From assembly GCA_015075005.1 (NCBI GenBank), contig JABTVC010000004.1, forward strand, positions 62,001 to 126,000: a DNA stretch of 64,000 nt, in the 5' to 3' direction. The notes under the pieces are model-generated. The model ran no database searches. It was given only the letters and a program-made list of their open reading frames with translations, and was not told where the DNA came from. Both the position numbers and the translations under genes were made by a program. Each line of letters begins with the position of its first letter. Position 1 is the first letter of the stretch. Below, piece by piece: positions 1-8,836 of this stretch. Source of the DNA: Planctomycetia bacterium (lineage in GTDB: Bacteria > Planctomycetota > Brocadiia > Brocadiales > Brocadiaceae).

Positions 1-909
1 CCACCTATCAAACGGTGCTTTCTTCAATGTCTTCTTTCTTTACTCCTTTATTTTGCTTTCTGCCGGAATACGCCATGCATGATGGGCTTCATCGTTGATA
101 ATGACAAGTTTGTTGCATTTGCCATATCGCCTAACACTTCCTGCACATATAGCATCACTTTTGGCGCCCCGTTTGTCAACGGTCCTCTTCTTTGCCAGTC
201 TTTCTTCGCTGTCCCAGGCGAGGGTGTGCCAGTTGATGATTTTTACCTTGCCTTGCCGCAAGATTCCATCAAACCCGATGGAACGATGTTAAATTCTTCA
301 AAGTAGTTTTCCTTGCCGAAGGGATTCAATACCGATAAGCGGTTGCGAACCGTCAAACCAGGGGCAACAACCAAAATATTTTTGGAAAACCGTGTGTCTT
401 TACTATTGGTTACTTTATTCAGGACTTGCCATGCAATGAGCATACCCATGACAATGGTTTTGCCAGAGCCCGTGGCCATCTTGGTGCACCATCGTGAAAA
501 GTCCCCACCATCGCTTTGGATGTCAATACCTGTGCGATCGGCCTCCGGCGCTTCGGTAAGCCATATCAGGGTTTCGATGGCCTCTAACTGGCAGAAGAAA
601 AATCTGCGGTCTTTGCGTTCTTCGGGGTCTTGCCAGTGTTGCAGTAATCTCTTAGTAATACCGGTAACGCCCGGATAGCCCTGCTCTCGCCATTTCTTTA
701 TTCTTGGACGGATTTTATTGACCAAATCAATTTCAATGAAAAGACCCGGATCATCAAATCCTTGTGCTTGTGGTGTGGCAACAACATATCCTGCCGGCCT
801 GCGGCCTTCCTGTAAGACAAATTCCGCGTATCCGTATATATTCCCAATACTGTGTGTTCTTCGTAAGGGAATTGATGATGAGCTTGTCTATATTTTCATG
901 GTTCTTGTT
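1..909 (-). pseudogene. res: type III restriction enzyme Res subunit (helicase/nuclease), frameshifted and partial
   Basis: The minus strand encodes pieces of a type III restriction endonuclease subunit in different frames. The first piece reads GRRPAGYVV then FIEIDLVNKIRPRIKKW. A Walker A motif, MATGSGKTIVMGM, lies near 452-483, and the DEAH box DEAHHAW lies near 78-112. The frame changes near 243-261, where one piece ends GLMESCGKAR and the next resumes QGKVKIINWHTLAWDS. It changes again near 820-850, upstream of GYAEFVLQEG. The likely N-terminus (ENIDKLIINS, near 870-900) has no start codon in frame and abuts a GC-rich repeat. The gene runs off the left edge, so the nuclease domain is not seen. 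In the family Res uses ATP to translocate and cuts only with Mod, whose remnant lies upstream at 3181-6196. Confidence 0.8.
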
Positions 910-946
910 CAGTTGTCCCCGCTGGCGAGAGGATCAAGAGGTGGAT
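908..946. repeat. dispersed GC-rich palindromic repeat, copy 1
   Basis: The plus strand reads GTCCCCGCTGGCGAGAGG followed by ATCAAGAGGTGGAT. A close relative lies at about 4495-4545 (CCCCGCTGGCGGGGGAC then TAAAGGGTGGAT), and a shorter one near 4255-4300. This copy sits where the start of the res reading frame should be. It looks like an inserted or recombined dispersed element. Its true ends cannot be set from this window. Confidence 0.5.
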
Positions 947-951
947 TGCTC

Positions 952-1336
952 TATCTCCTGAATAGCTAAAGCAATGCCTTCTCTCACCTTCAATGCGCCT
1001 TTATACTTCTTCATCTGTAAATCGTAACACCTTAAATCCTGCTTCTATCAGATCTTTTTCCTTCTTTAAATCTTTTGCAACCGTTTCTTCTTAATGATGT
1101 GTTGATCCATCTACTTCAATTACCACTTTCAATTCTTTGCACATAAAATCAGCGATGTAGTTTAAAACGGGTCTTTGTCTTCTGAATTGATACCCGTTCA
1201 TTTACATTGCTCTTAATACATATTTCCACAAACATGCCTCAGCCTTTGTCATTTCTTTATGTAATCTGCTTGCGAAAGGCTGTAGGTATTTATTGTATAC
1301 GCAATTGTTAGTTTCATCAAACTGCACATTTACCAT
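952..1336 (-). pseudogene. DUF559-type (Vsr-like) endonuclease remnant
   Basis: Translating the minus strand from the ATG at 1336 gives MVNVQFDETNN, then KYLQPFASRLHKEMTKAEAC, LWKYVLRAM and a stop. In the same frame it continues NGYQFRRQRPVLNYIADF and then LKVVIEVDGSTHH before another stop. It continues after that as AKDLKKEKDLIEAGFKVLRF, with a frame change into KGALKVREGIALAIQEIE. The order (MTxAE..LW, YxFRRQ.P..NYIADF, VIEVDG..H, GFKVLRF) is that of DUF559 proteins, which have a Vsr/restriction-like nuclease fold. Two in-frame stops and one frameshift make it a pseudogene. It sits between the TOPRIM-like gene and res on the same strand. Confidence 0.7.
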
Positions 1337-1354
1337 CTCCGTTATTTCGTGACA

Positions 1355-1370
1355 CCTCCGCTAGCGGAGG
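1355..1370. repeat. perfect 16-bp palindrome CCTCCGCTAGCGGAGG
   Basis: This is a self-complementary 16-mer in the gap between the DUF559 remnant and the TOPRIM-like gene. It has the same flavour as the GC-rich palindromes at 908-946 and 4495-4510. No T-run follows on either side, so it is not an obvious intrinsic terminator. Confidence 0.6.
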
Positions 1371-1420
1371 ACATCATAGGCGAATGAATTTCTTAGTAAT
1401 AATCTTCAAATTAAATCTCG

Positions 1421-2032
1421 TCAAGGGCTATACACCGGTTTAAAATCAATTACAGATTTTACCGTCTTTTTTAAGCTCATCGAATTATTCATCGCCGCCT
1501 TAATGTCCCAAAATTCATTTACAAAACTGATTAAAGCCCCATTGTAGTCAGGTCCTTGCCTTGCATCACTCTTAGAACTCGGCACAATTGCTTCACGTAA
1601 ACACCTGTTTTTTGATTCTTGGGCCAATTCTATCAGCCTACGCTTTGGATCTTTAATAGCCTCAATATCCAAAGAAATACCTTCTATTGCAATACCAAGA
1701 TACCTAACAAAACCATTACAATCAGCCAAAAGCCATGCCTCTACTTCACGCACTGCAATTCTAAAAAGAAGATTAGGGTGTTTAGGGTGTGGCAACCACT
1801 CTTTTATAAGAGTGGGAGGGCATTCGGAAGTATCAAGATCAGTAAGCACTAAAAATGGAATTCCTTTCGCCGCATTGTTAAAACCGGAGATGTTCTTTTT
1901 AAGATAACCAAAACCCCCTCGGCTATAGCAGGTTGATACCAAGAAGCGGTCTTCAGCAATGCTAAGTATTTTCTTTAAGACTGCTTCGCTAAGCTGATCT
2001 TCCACTGCCAGGCTGATAGCAACTTGTTCCAT
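1421..2032 (-). CDS. TOPRIM-like / DUF4276-like nuclease partner of the ATPase
   Basis: This is an intact 203-aa protein with no signal peptide. It shows a TOPRIM-like layout: an acidic residue after the first strand (LAVEDQLSE, Glu11), a DxD pair in PFLVLTDLDTSE (about residues 60-70), and an acidic helix VREVEAWLLAD (about 97-107). Its start codon overlaps the stop of the upstream ATPase gene in a TAATG, so the two are translationally coupled. AAA/ABC-type ATPases paired with a small TOPRIM protein are known in OLD-like, PARIS and AbiL-type defence systems. By analogy it would be the nuclease effector. Family membership is inferred from motif spacing, and no exact system name is justified. 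It is the only clearly intact gene in this decayed locus. Confidence 0.65.
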   Translation of the reverse strand: MEQVAISLAVEDQLSEAVLKKILSIAEDRFLVSTCYSRGGFGYLKKNISGFNNAAKGIPFLVLTDLDTSECPPTLIKEWLPHPKHPNLLFRIAVREVEAWLLADCNGFVRYLGIAIEGISLDIEAIKDPKRRLIELAQESKNRCLREAIVPSSKSDARQGPDYNGALISFVNEFWDIKAAMNNSMSLKKTVKSVIDFKPVYSP

Positions 2033-3181
2033 TATTTGAAAAGCTCCAGTCGATCTACATTTGGAGGTGTGGTACGCGGTAATACTGCATCTGCAACACT
2101 CACTCCCCCTTGTAATAAATCCCGCACCTCTTTAATTGAAGCCGCAACCGTTACTGATGTCCCCTCCACGCCAGGTGTCAGCGTTACCACCTCTTTTCCA
2201 CCAACACCTTTATCTGACAACAGGTCATAGCTGTGAGTGCTGATAAATATTTGCCTCTTTTTTTGCCGTTGTATTCTGTAAATTAATGCCGGTATCTTGC
2301 TCACAATCCCGGCGTTTAACGATAATTCAGGCTCTTCCAGTAGCAAGGGAGATTCACCTTCCAACAAAGACCAGAGCAGTCCGATTAAACGTAGTGTCCC
2401 ATCGGAAAACTGGTCTTCTCTTTGCTTGCCTGCATTCGGACGCCAATGTTCATAGACAGCCTCTAAATGTGGAACGCCTCTTTCATCTTTAACATCGGTT
2501 AACTGCTTCAATTGAGGCACGGCAATACGCAGAGCCTCTTCAATCTTTTTTAATCTGGACTTTCTTGTCGTTTCATGCGTTCTTGCAACCCTTTCCAAAA
2601 AACTTCTTCCAAAAGGATCGCCGGGAATTCCCGAGCCTGAAAATGCTTCCGGATATCTCAACAGTTGGGGAACGAGATGTAAATACAAGATAGACTCAAA
2701 AAATTTAGAAATTTCTCTGAACTTCACGTTAGCATTAACTTGTTCAAGGTGAGTCTGAGTTCGCCTTGCTAAATCTTCCTTATCATTATCATCCGGTCTG
2801 TTTAGAATTTGAATGTCATTATGCCAAACCTTCTCATATGACAAAAATGGCTGCCTGCGACCCCTCACTTCCTGTTTTATACCGATGGCATATCTCCAGA
2901 TTTGTCTTTCATCAGAAGGTTCCGAAAGATAAACCTCAATTTCAACATCCGGATGACGCCTTGCTGCAAGACAACGTATTTTTGATAAACCACCTCGATC
3001 TTCAACAGCCTTCTGTAAGCCTCCTCCAGGTTTTGCAATATCCCTCAAAAACGAAATACATCCAGCAGGTTAGACTTTCCAGATGCATTAGGGCCTACAA
3101 AGAGACTCGTTCTCCAAAATCAACATCAATCTCTCTGCGAAATTTCTCCAGTTTTTTTAGAATTAAGCGAGATATTATCAT
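2032..3181 (-). pseudogene. AAA (AAA_21/OLD-like) ATPase, two frameshifts near the N-terminus
   Basis: The ATG at 3181 lies in a TAATG overlap with the end of mod. The start MIISRLILKKLEKFRREIDV and a Walker A motif (FVGPNASGKSNLLDVFRF) are in different frames, and the remaining 338 codons (from 3048) are in a third. Each break is repaired by adding one T to a short T-run (near 3098 and near 3048). The rest is continuous: a signature-like FSDGTLRLIG, Walker B LLLEEPELSLN and H-loop ISTHSYDLL. The repaired length is about 383 aa. The family binds DNA or phage triggers and controls a nuclease partner, here presumably the TOPRIM-like protein that follows. The two single-T losses could be true decay or sequencing errors. 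Confidence 0.75.
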
Positions 3182-3510
3182 TACTCCACCCCCCTAATAA
3201 TCTTCAAGCTCTCAATGCCCCTTGCATCAACAATCTTTACTGCCACTGCTTTGCCCGGGGTAAAAGGCAAAGACACTGTCCCTCTGAACGCTTCGATTTT
3301 TTCTTCATCAATCTCTGCCTTCAGGTTTTTGGCTAAGGTTGCCCAGCCTTCTTTGGCGCCTGCCATCGGGAAAAATACCTGCGATGGGAATAAGCTGCGT
3401 CCATCGTAATCGTGGTCTAGCATCCACATGGCAATGTCGCCCTTGCCGCCGCTTTCCACCGTTCCTGTTTTGGGGTTGTAGTAATCGAAGCCATGAACTT
3501 CTACATGAGA

Positions 3511-3947
3511 CAAGTGTTTCGTGGTTAGTGGCGAGTGGATAGTGATTTGATTAATGCAGTCAACAATTTGTTTATCTCCGCGCAATCGTTTGATAAAGTC
3601 AAATAATTTTCCACCGTCAGGAAATTCATTTCTTTTGACAGCAACAGCAAGGTCTCCAATTCGGCTAAAGAACCCTTGGAAATGCCCAGAAACTGAATAA
3701 ATTCCCCTGTGCTGTTCCTCGCCTGCCCCTCCGCTATGTTGCATGCAATAGATACGGCTGCCCTGCGCATCTGTGAAGTCAGTCCATATATCTCTTCTTT
3801 GGGAAATCGCTGTGTAAAGGCATAAATCTTTTTTGTCAATGCGATTGATTTCTGCCAGACTATCAAGTCCCGATAACTTTTTACCGTTGTCATATAGTAT
3901 TATTTGCCTCCCTTCACTATCCACTAACCACTCTTCACTAATCACTT
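3511..3947 (-). mobile_element. IVS-like element with inverted ends inside mod
   Basis: Mod sequence is continuous on both sides: FWLIGQPDV before and VEVHGFDYYN after. These two motifs are usually about ten residues apart in Mod proteins. Between them lies roughly 430 bp carrying its own gene. The ends are AGTG-rich imperfect inverted repeats. On the minus strand the left end contains AGTGGTTAGTGGATAGTGAA (3934-3915). The right end, read in reverse, contains GTGGTTAGTGGCGAGTGGAT (plus 3521-3540). This matches the behaviour of four-helix-bundle genes that interrupt 23S rRNA as intervening sequences. The mod frame stays open straight through the insert. Confidence 0.7.
3525..3893 (-). CDS. four helix bundle protein (23S rRNA IVS-encoded type)
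   Basis: This 122-aa protein reads SYRDLIVWQKSIALTKKIYA near the start and RRAAVSIACNIAEGQARNS in the middle, then LGISKGSLAELETLLLLSKE. The VW..A..L...IY, SIP/A.NIAEG and GS..ELE.....  pattern is diagnostic of the S23/IVS four-helix-bundle family (TIGR02436). These proteins form pentamers and are encoded in intervening sequences of 23S rRNA or in free-standing loci. Their function is not settled. The gene is read in a different frame from the surrounding mod fragment and is intact. It is the cargo of the IVS-like element. Confidence 0.85.
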   Translation of the reverse strand: MTTVKSYRDLIVWQKSIALTKKIYAFTQRFPKEEIYGLTSQMRRAAVSIACNIAEGQARNSTGEFIQFLGISKGSLAELETLLLLSKEMNFLTVENYLTLSNDCAEINKLLTALIKSLSTRH

Positions 3948-4239
3948 TCACATCCGGCTGACCTATGAGCCAGAAGCTTTCGTTGCTGCTGCGTTTCTTT
4001 TTCAAGTCATCGGTAAGCATGTCGGCATTCATCTGGGCTTTGAGCAGGGTAACGCCTGGCCAGTTGGTTTCGTCAATGTCTTTGGCGGCTTCTTCGTCAA
4101 ACTGGAAGGCGCAGAATAAGACGATATGTGGCTTGGGTTTCAGATGCATGGCTTCTTCCAATGCTAACTCCACCATGCGTTGCTCTAACGGTGCATGTTC
4201 AGGGCCGAAGCAGATTAAAACCCGCTTTGGTGACTCCCC

Positions 4240-4300
4240 TTGTTTTCCTCCAGAGGGTAACTCCTCCCCCTTACCTCCTCCTCCAGCGGGGGACACTTTT
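4240..4300. repeat. GC-rich repeat inserted in mod, copy 2
   Basis: The plus strand has CCTCCAGAGGGTAACTCC and then CCTCCAGCGGGGGACAC. In the mod frame it adds a glycine-rich stretch (SPAGGGGKGEELPSGGKQGE) between LQAEAETK and PKRVLICFGPEHA. In intact Mod proteins these parts are normally close together. The insert keeps the local frame open. Confidence 0.5.
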
Positions 4301-4467
4301 GTTTCTGCCTCTGCCTGTAAATACCTTGTGCCGCTGAGGGCTCTACCCGTGTAAATTCAATCAGCTTGCCGCCTTTTGCTCTTGCCCTGCGAAGCAGTTC
4401 ATCCCGCCAATTGCTTTGGCGAAGGTTTCACCGCTGCGCTACGAAGTGTCTGCGGTAAGTCCTCCCC

Positions 4468-4545
4468 TGCATCTCCCTCAATGTGGGGACATTAATATCC
4501 CCGCTGGCGGGGGACTAAAGGGTGGATATCTTCAAACGACTTTGC
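4468..4545. repeat. GC-rich repeat inserted in mod, copy 3
   Basis: The plus strand contains ATCCCCGCTGGCGGGGGACT followed by AAAGGGTGGAT, closely resembling the sequence at 908-946. It separates the mod segment APVAKSFEDI from NWRDELLRRARAKGGKLIEF. It introduces a stop when read in the mod frame. Confidence 0.5.
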
Positions 4546-6196
4546 CACCGGTGCGGGAACGGCTTCGACCGTAAATGGGCCAGTCACCCGCTAATCGTTG
4601 CTATCTCTAAACGGCTGGTCATATAAGGTTTCCTGTCAGGAGGTTCGTTGTTGGCAATGCTTTTGAGGGTTACATGCGGAACGGTTTTGTATTTGAAACC
4701 GCTTCCAACTCCTTCACTCGGATGGGCCAATTCATAGTAGTCAACACAGCCGTCATCAAGCGCTGCTTGGCAAGGGTAACGGCAACCCTTGAAGTATCGC
4801 GGGTGATCCACCGCCTACCCCAGTTTTCAGCTACATAAGCCGTTGTGCCACTGCCACAGGTGATATCCAGCACCAGATCGCCGGGTTCAGTGGTCATAAG
4901 CAGGCAGCGTGTAATAAGTTTGGTTCCTGTCTGCACCACATAGATTTTTTCATCTGTGAAATTTCCAGTTGCAGTATCAGTCAAGGTTAGTTATTGGCTT
5001 ATAAGGAAAATCACTTGCATACCTTACATATCTGATGCTGTTTTCTGCACATGAATTCTCCCATTTTCTGCCAATTTTTTTAATCCTTCAACAGAGGTTT
5101 TCCAATGTTGCCCGATAGGTGGTTTGTACGTTTTACCTTTATACTCAAATTCTTGTAGTGTGTCAGTTGCACCTTGAGAAACGAGACTTGTCGGTTGATA
5201 TAATTTAGCATCAGCCGGGATTTTTTCTTCACCACTAATTTCTTTTGATGTTAAGCCTCTATAGGACTCATTCTTAAGTTTAAGCCATTTGTAATTACCA
5301 CTTTCAAGCGACACATCCTTATCCTGATAAGGCTGACGGTATTTTATTTTGGATTTATCTTTTGAATACCAAATCAAATAATCGCCAGTTCTCGCAAGTG
5401 TTGCAGAAGCAAAGCCACTTGTTGAAACAAAAGAAACTAAACTCACAAAATTTTCGCCGCCAAACACTTCATCCATTATTTCTCTCACATGATGCACATT
5501 TTCATCACTGATCTGCACAAAAATACTTCCGCTTTCATGCAGCAGTTCTCTGGCTAAGAGCAAACGATCACGCAAATACGTGAGATAGCTGTGTATGCTG
5601 AGTTCCCAGGTATCGCGGAATGCTTTAATCATTTCGGGTTCGGCTGTCAGGTCTTCGTCCTTCCCATCTTTTACATCCCGCTTGTTTACAAAGGGCTGGA
5701 AGTTACTGCCGTATTTAATGCCGTAAGGCGGGTCGAAATATACCATCTGCACCTTTCCACCCATGCCTTCTTTTTCCAATAGTGAGTTCATCACGAGCAG
5801 GCTATCGCCCGCTACGAGACGATTGCTCCAATTTTCCCTGTGCTTGTAAAACTCGACGGCCTCACGCAGGGGTTTCTTGTGCCCCTCGAAAAGGGATAAT
5901 TGCCTGGGGAAATTATCTTCTTTTTGCACCGTCTTAATAATCCGCCTCGGGTCAATGCGTTCGTGCACATGCAGGCTTACGGTAGGTATTTCAAAGCTGG
6001 TATGTTCAGCCTTGCCGGCCCATTGCAGTTGCGGGTCAAGATGAGGGTCGTATTGATAAGTTTTCTTCTTTGGGCCGCCATTATCGGTGCGTGCATCCAC
6101 CAGCCCCACGGGCGGGTTGTTAAGCCTTTGCTTGTCTTTGTGTTCGTACTGTTCGATAGGTTTCGAATTTGATCCTGTATCCCTTTTTCGCGCCAT

Positions 6197-6526
6197 AGAT
6201 TTTCTCGCCTTAATTATTTTAATTTATTGATTGCGCGCCACACGTATAAGCCCCCATTCGTAAGTGCCATTTTAAGATAACGTTAGAGTATTTGCTGGAA
6301 GTATAAGGAATTTAAGGGATCATTTCAATGGTATTCTCACTGTCAAGAAACAATCAAAATGAGACTAGTTCACACAAATAGGTAGGTTATAAGCATGACG
6401 CAAAGGTACGCCCATCGTTGTCCGTGAAGCTTGCTGGATGGCATCCAGGTCTTTGGGGTCGGTTACAATCTGGTCACAGTTGAGGTAAACAGAAATGTGT
6501 CAAGTACCTGAAACCCTTGACTTAAT
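6197..6526. other. intergenic region between mod remnant and tRNA-Gln
   Basis: There is no complete gene here. On the minus strand, about 6383-6490, an open stretch reads DQIVTDPKDLDAIQQASR then GVPLRHAYNLPICVN and a stop. It has no start codon of its own and I do not recognise it. It may be the tail of a lost gene. The remainder is AT-rich and shows no clear promoter. Confidence 0.4.
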
Positions 6527-6600
6527 TGGCTGGGGAACTAGGATTTGAACCTAGACTAAATGATCCAGAATCATTTGTGCTACCGTTACACTATTCCCCA
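6527..6600 (-). tRNA. tRNA-Gln (anticodon CUG), CCA encoded
   Basis: On the minus strand a complete cloverleaf can be drawn. The acceptor is TGGGGAA/TTCCCCA, the anticodon stem AATGA/TCATT encloses the loop TTCTGGA (anticodon CTG), and the T arm is CTAGG-TTCAAAT-CCTAG. The discriminator G is followed by an encoded CCA. The T1-A72 pair and anticodon fit glutamine. Confidence 0.93.
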
Positions 6601-6832
6601 GTATTTGATATGTTGCATATTCAGTTTAAGCGCCAATTCTTATGATGCTGACTTTGATGTGGAAAGAGGAATATCAATAAATTAGCAGGACTTATGCCTT
6701 CACACATATATACAGGTAATCCCCTTGTCTTCTCATTTTTGAATCCTTATAATCTGCGCTTGTCGGCGTCCAAAATTTTGCTTTGCTATAATACAAAATT
6801 TTCTTAGGCTAGTCAAGCCTATTGATGTTTAT

Positions 6833-7567
6833 TTACATACAAGGTTTTTGACCCACATGGACGGTAACAACACCTAAAGTCCTTGAGTAAATCTTCACAT
6901 TTACCAGCCCGCAGTATTCCATCTGTGCTCGCAGTCCATACCGGTCGGGAAAGCTGAGTACAGATGACGGAAGATAGGAATATGCATTGTACTTACTGCG
7001 CGAGATGAGTTTCCCAACAAAAGGGAGTATTCTTTTGAAATAATAATAATAGATTGCCTTAAAGACGGGATTTATGGGTTGAGAAAATTCCAGGATTACA
7101 ACACGCCCACCCGGGGCAGTTATCCGCACCATTTCAGTAATGCCGGCCCTCAGATCAGCCACATTCCTGATCCCGAACGCTACGGCAGAGACATGAAAAG
7201 AATTATCCTGAAATGGCAAATGTAACGTATCGGCCTCGATGACTCTTATTTTGTCGGAAAGATTCCTTTTCTTCAGTTTGTGGTCAGCTAATCTCACCAT
7301 TTCATGACAAAAGTCACTCCCAACGACCCTTCCATCTCCATGTAACACCCTGGAGTAAGCAATCGCCAGATCGCCTGTGCCAGTACAGACGTCCAGCACC
7401 CTTGCATCCGGGGCAACGGTACTTACCTTCACGGCAAACTTGCGCCAGCTCTTGTCAAAGTTAAAACTTAAAATGGTATTTAAAGGGTCGTATACCCGGG
7501 CAATTGAGCCAAACATCTGCTGGATATATGCGCCTTTTTTTGTTAATAATTCAGTTTGCGTAAGCAT
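6833..7567 (-). CDS. ubiE: demethylmenaquinone/ubiquinone methyltransferase UbiE/MenG
   Basis: This class I SAM-dependent methyltransferase of about 244 aa methylates demethylmenaquinone in the last step of menaquinone synthesis. N-terminal VYDPLNTILSFNFDKSWRK is the UbiE/COQ5 signature. SAM motif I is VLDVCTGTGDLAIAY (about residues 58-72). The second signature is VAFGIRNVADLRAGITEMVR, followed by PGGRVVILEFSQP. I chose the ATG at 7567 over an upstream TTG at 7573. It is divergent from dusB, with about 150 bp between. Menaquinone rather than ubiquinone is expected in an anaerobic planctomycete, but the product itself cannot be read from the gene. Confidence 0.92.
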   Translation of the reverse strand: MLTQTELLTKKGAYIQQMFGSIARVYDPLNTILSFNFDKSWRKFAVKVSTVAPDARVLDVCTGTGDLAIAYSRVLHGDGRVVGSDFCHEMVRLADHKLKKRNLSDKIRVIEADTLHLPFQDNSFHVSAVAFGIRNVADLRAGITEMVRITAPGGRVVILEFSQPINPVFKAIYYYYFKRILPFVGKLISRSKYNAYSYLPSSVLSFPDRYGLRAQMEYCGLVNVKIYSRTLGVVTVHVGQKPCM

Positions 7568-7718
7568 ATGCAAAAACTATTGAGTAGTCAGAATAAAGAA
7601 ATAAATACTGCTATAGTAAAATACCGCATTGTACCGAAAAAAACAAATGATATTTATCGTGTCTGTGGTATAATCGCCTATATAATTATATTTGATAAAA
7701 TTGTATTAGGATACTCGT

Positions 7719-8723
7719 TTGTTAAAAGGCAAAACATTACAAGACAATAATAGGAAAACGCCTCGTTTCTTTGTGCGGGATATTCCCCTGTATGGAGATC
7801 TGATCCTGTCTCCCATGGCAGGGTTTTCTGATATTCCATTTCGGCTCATCTGCCGGGAATTTGGCATGTCAATGAGTTACACAGAGGTAATTTCCATGGA
7901 CGGGGTGCTGTGGAAAAACCAGAAGACCTTTAAATTGCTCAATTATGTGCCAACGGAGAGACCCGTTATCTTTCAGATTCTTGGCAATGATGAGGATAAA
8001 CTCGTTGAGGCGTGTCGCATAATAGAGCAGTTGGGGCCGGATATCATCGATGTAAATATGGGTTGTTCGGTATCCGATATTGCTGGCAAAGGGGCTGGCG
8101 CAGGACTTCTCAAAGATCCCGCCAAGATAGGCCGTATATTTAATAAACTCACAAAGGTACTCCACGTTCCCGTAACGGGGAAGATCAGGCTGGGATGGGA
8201 TAACAAGTCGCTCAATTACCTGACGGTAGCCAGAATTCTCGAAGAAAACGGCGCCTCTCTCATTGCCGTTCATGGTCGTACTCGGTCTCAATTCTTTCAT
8301 GGCAAGGCCGATTGGCATGCAATTGCAGAAGTCAGGCAGGCAGTAAAGATTCCTGTGCTTGGAAATGGTGATGTAAAATGTGTGGCTGATATTGACCGCA
8401 TGAAAGGTGATACTGGGTGTGATGGGGTAATGATCGGGCGGGCTGCCATCGGTCATCCATGGATTTTCCTGCATAAAGACAGGGATCAGGTGTCATACCA
8501 TGATAAGGCAGAACTCATCCAACGGCATCTGTCACATATGCTTGAATACTATGGGCAGGATATTGGCGTTATCCTTTTCCGTAAGCATGCCGTCAGGTAC
8601 ATCATGGGTATGCCCAATGCGGCAGAACTTCGTCCACAGATGGTAAGATGCACTGGCGCCGCAGAGATTATGGATCTTCTTGCCAATCATTTTGATCGTA
8701 TTCAAAAACATGAGGCTGCATAA
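7719..8723 (+). CDS. dusB: tRNA-dihydrouridine synthase (DusB family)
   Basis: This 334-aa FMN enzyme reduces uridines in the tRNA D-loop. It opens LILSPMAGFSDIPFRLICRE. The catalytic cysteine is in DIIDVNMGCSVSDIAGKGAG, and FMN-phosphate binding residues are in PVLGNGDVKC and GVMIGRAAIGHPWIF. The usual Pro after the catalytic Cys is a Ser here. No ATG precedes the conserved core, so the TTG at 7719 with an AGGA about 8 nt upstream is the best start. A stand-alone gene, followed by 113 bp before the cobalamin operon. Confidence 0.92.
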   Translation: MLKGKTLQDNNRKTPRFFVRDIPLYGDLILSPMAGFSDIPFRLICREFGMSMSYTEVISMDGVLWKNQKTFKLLNYVPTERPVIFQILGNDEDKLVEACRIIEQLGPDIIDVNMGCSVSDIAGKGAGAGLLKDPAKIGRIFNKLTKVLHVPVTGKIRLGWDNKSLNYLTVARILEENGASLIAVHGRTRSQFFHGKADWHAIAEVRQAVKIPVLGNGDVKCVADIDRMKGDTGCDGVMIGRAAIGHPWIFLHKDRDQVSYHDKAELIQRHLSHMLEYYGQDIGVILFRKHAVRYIMGMPNAAELRPQMVRCTGAAEIMDLLANHFDRIQKHEAA

Positions 8724-8836
8724 TAAATAAAAGTGTTTTATAAAGGAACTATTGTAGGAGATTATATTGCTGAATAAGTTAGATATAATGGAATTAAATA
8801 TCCTGTAAATCCTGTATAGATAACAGAAAGGAAAGA

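Larger units (their letters stand above)
3181..6196 (-). pseudogene. mod: type III DNA-methyltransferase (Mod), frameshifted and invaded by repeats
   Basis: The N-terminal piece (5024-6196) starts MARKRDTGSNSKPIEQYEHK and carries the amino-methyltransferase motif IV, MVYFDPPYGIKYGSNF (about residue 150). The central piece (4670-4984) holds VYVV..TK and the SAM-binding [20 protein letters not shown], where the family usually has DPTCGSGT. The C-terminal piece (3181-4296) holds VLFCAFQFDEEAAKDIDETN and VHGFDYYNPKTG. The frame changes near 5030 and 4990, and again between 4670 and 4811. GC-rich repeats interrupt the protein near 4468-4545 and 4240-4300. A 0.43-kb four-helix-bundle element sits inside it at about 3511-3947. 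In the family Mod methylates adenine on one strand and gives the complex its specificity. It is certainly non-functional as written. Confidence 0.85.

Noticed and set aside
7869..8474. Minus-strand frame of about 200 codons opposite dusB
   Set aside because: dusB has clear family motifs across this region; the antisense product has none.
8724..8836. Cobalamin riboswitch upstream of cbiXC
   Set aside because: The 113-bp gap has no B12-box-like motif and is too short and AT-rich for the full fold.
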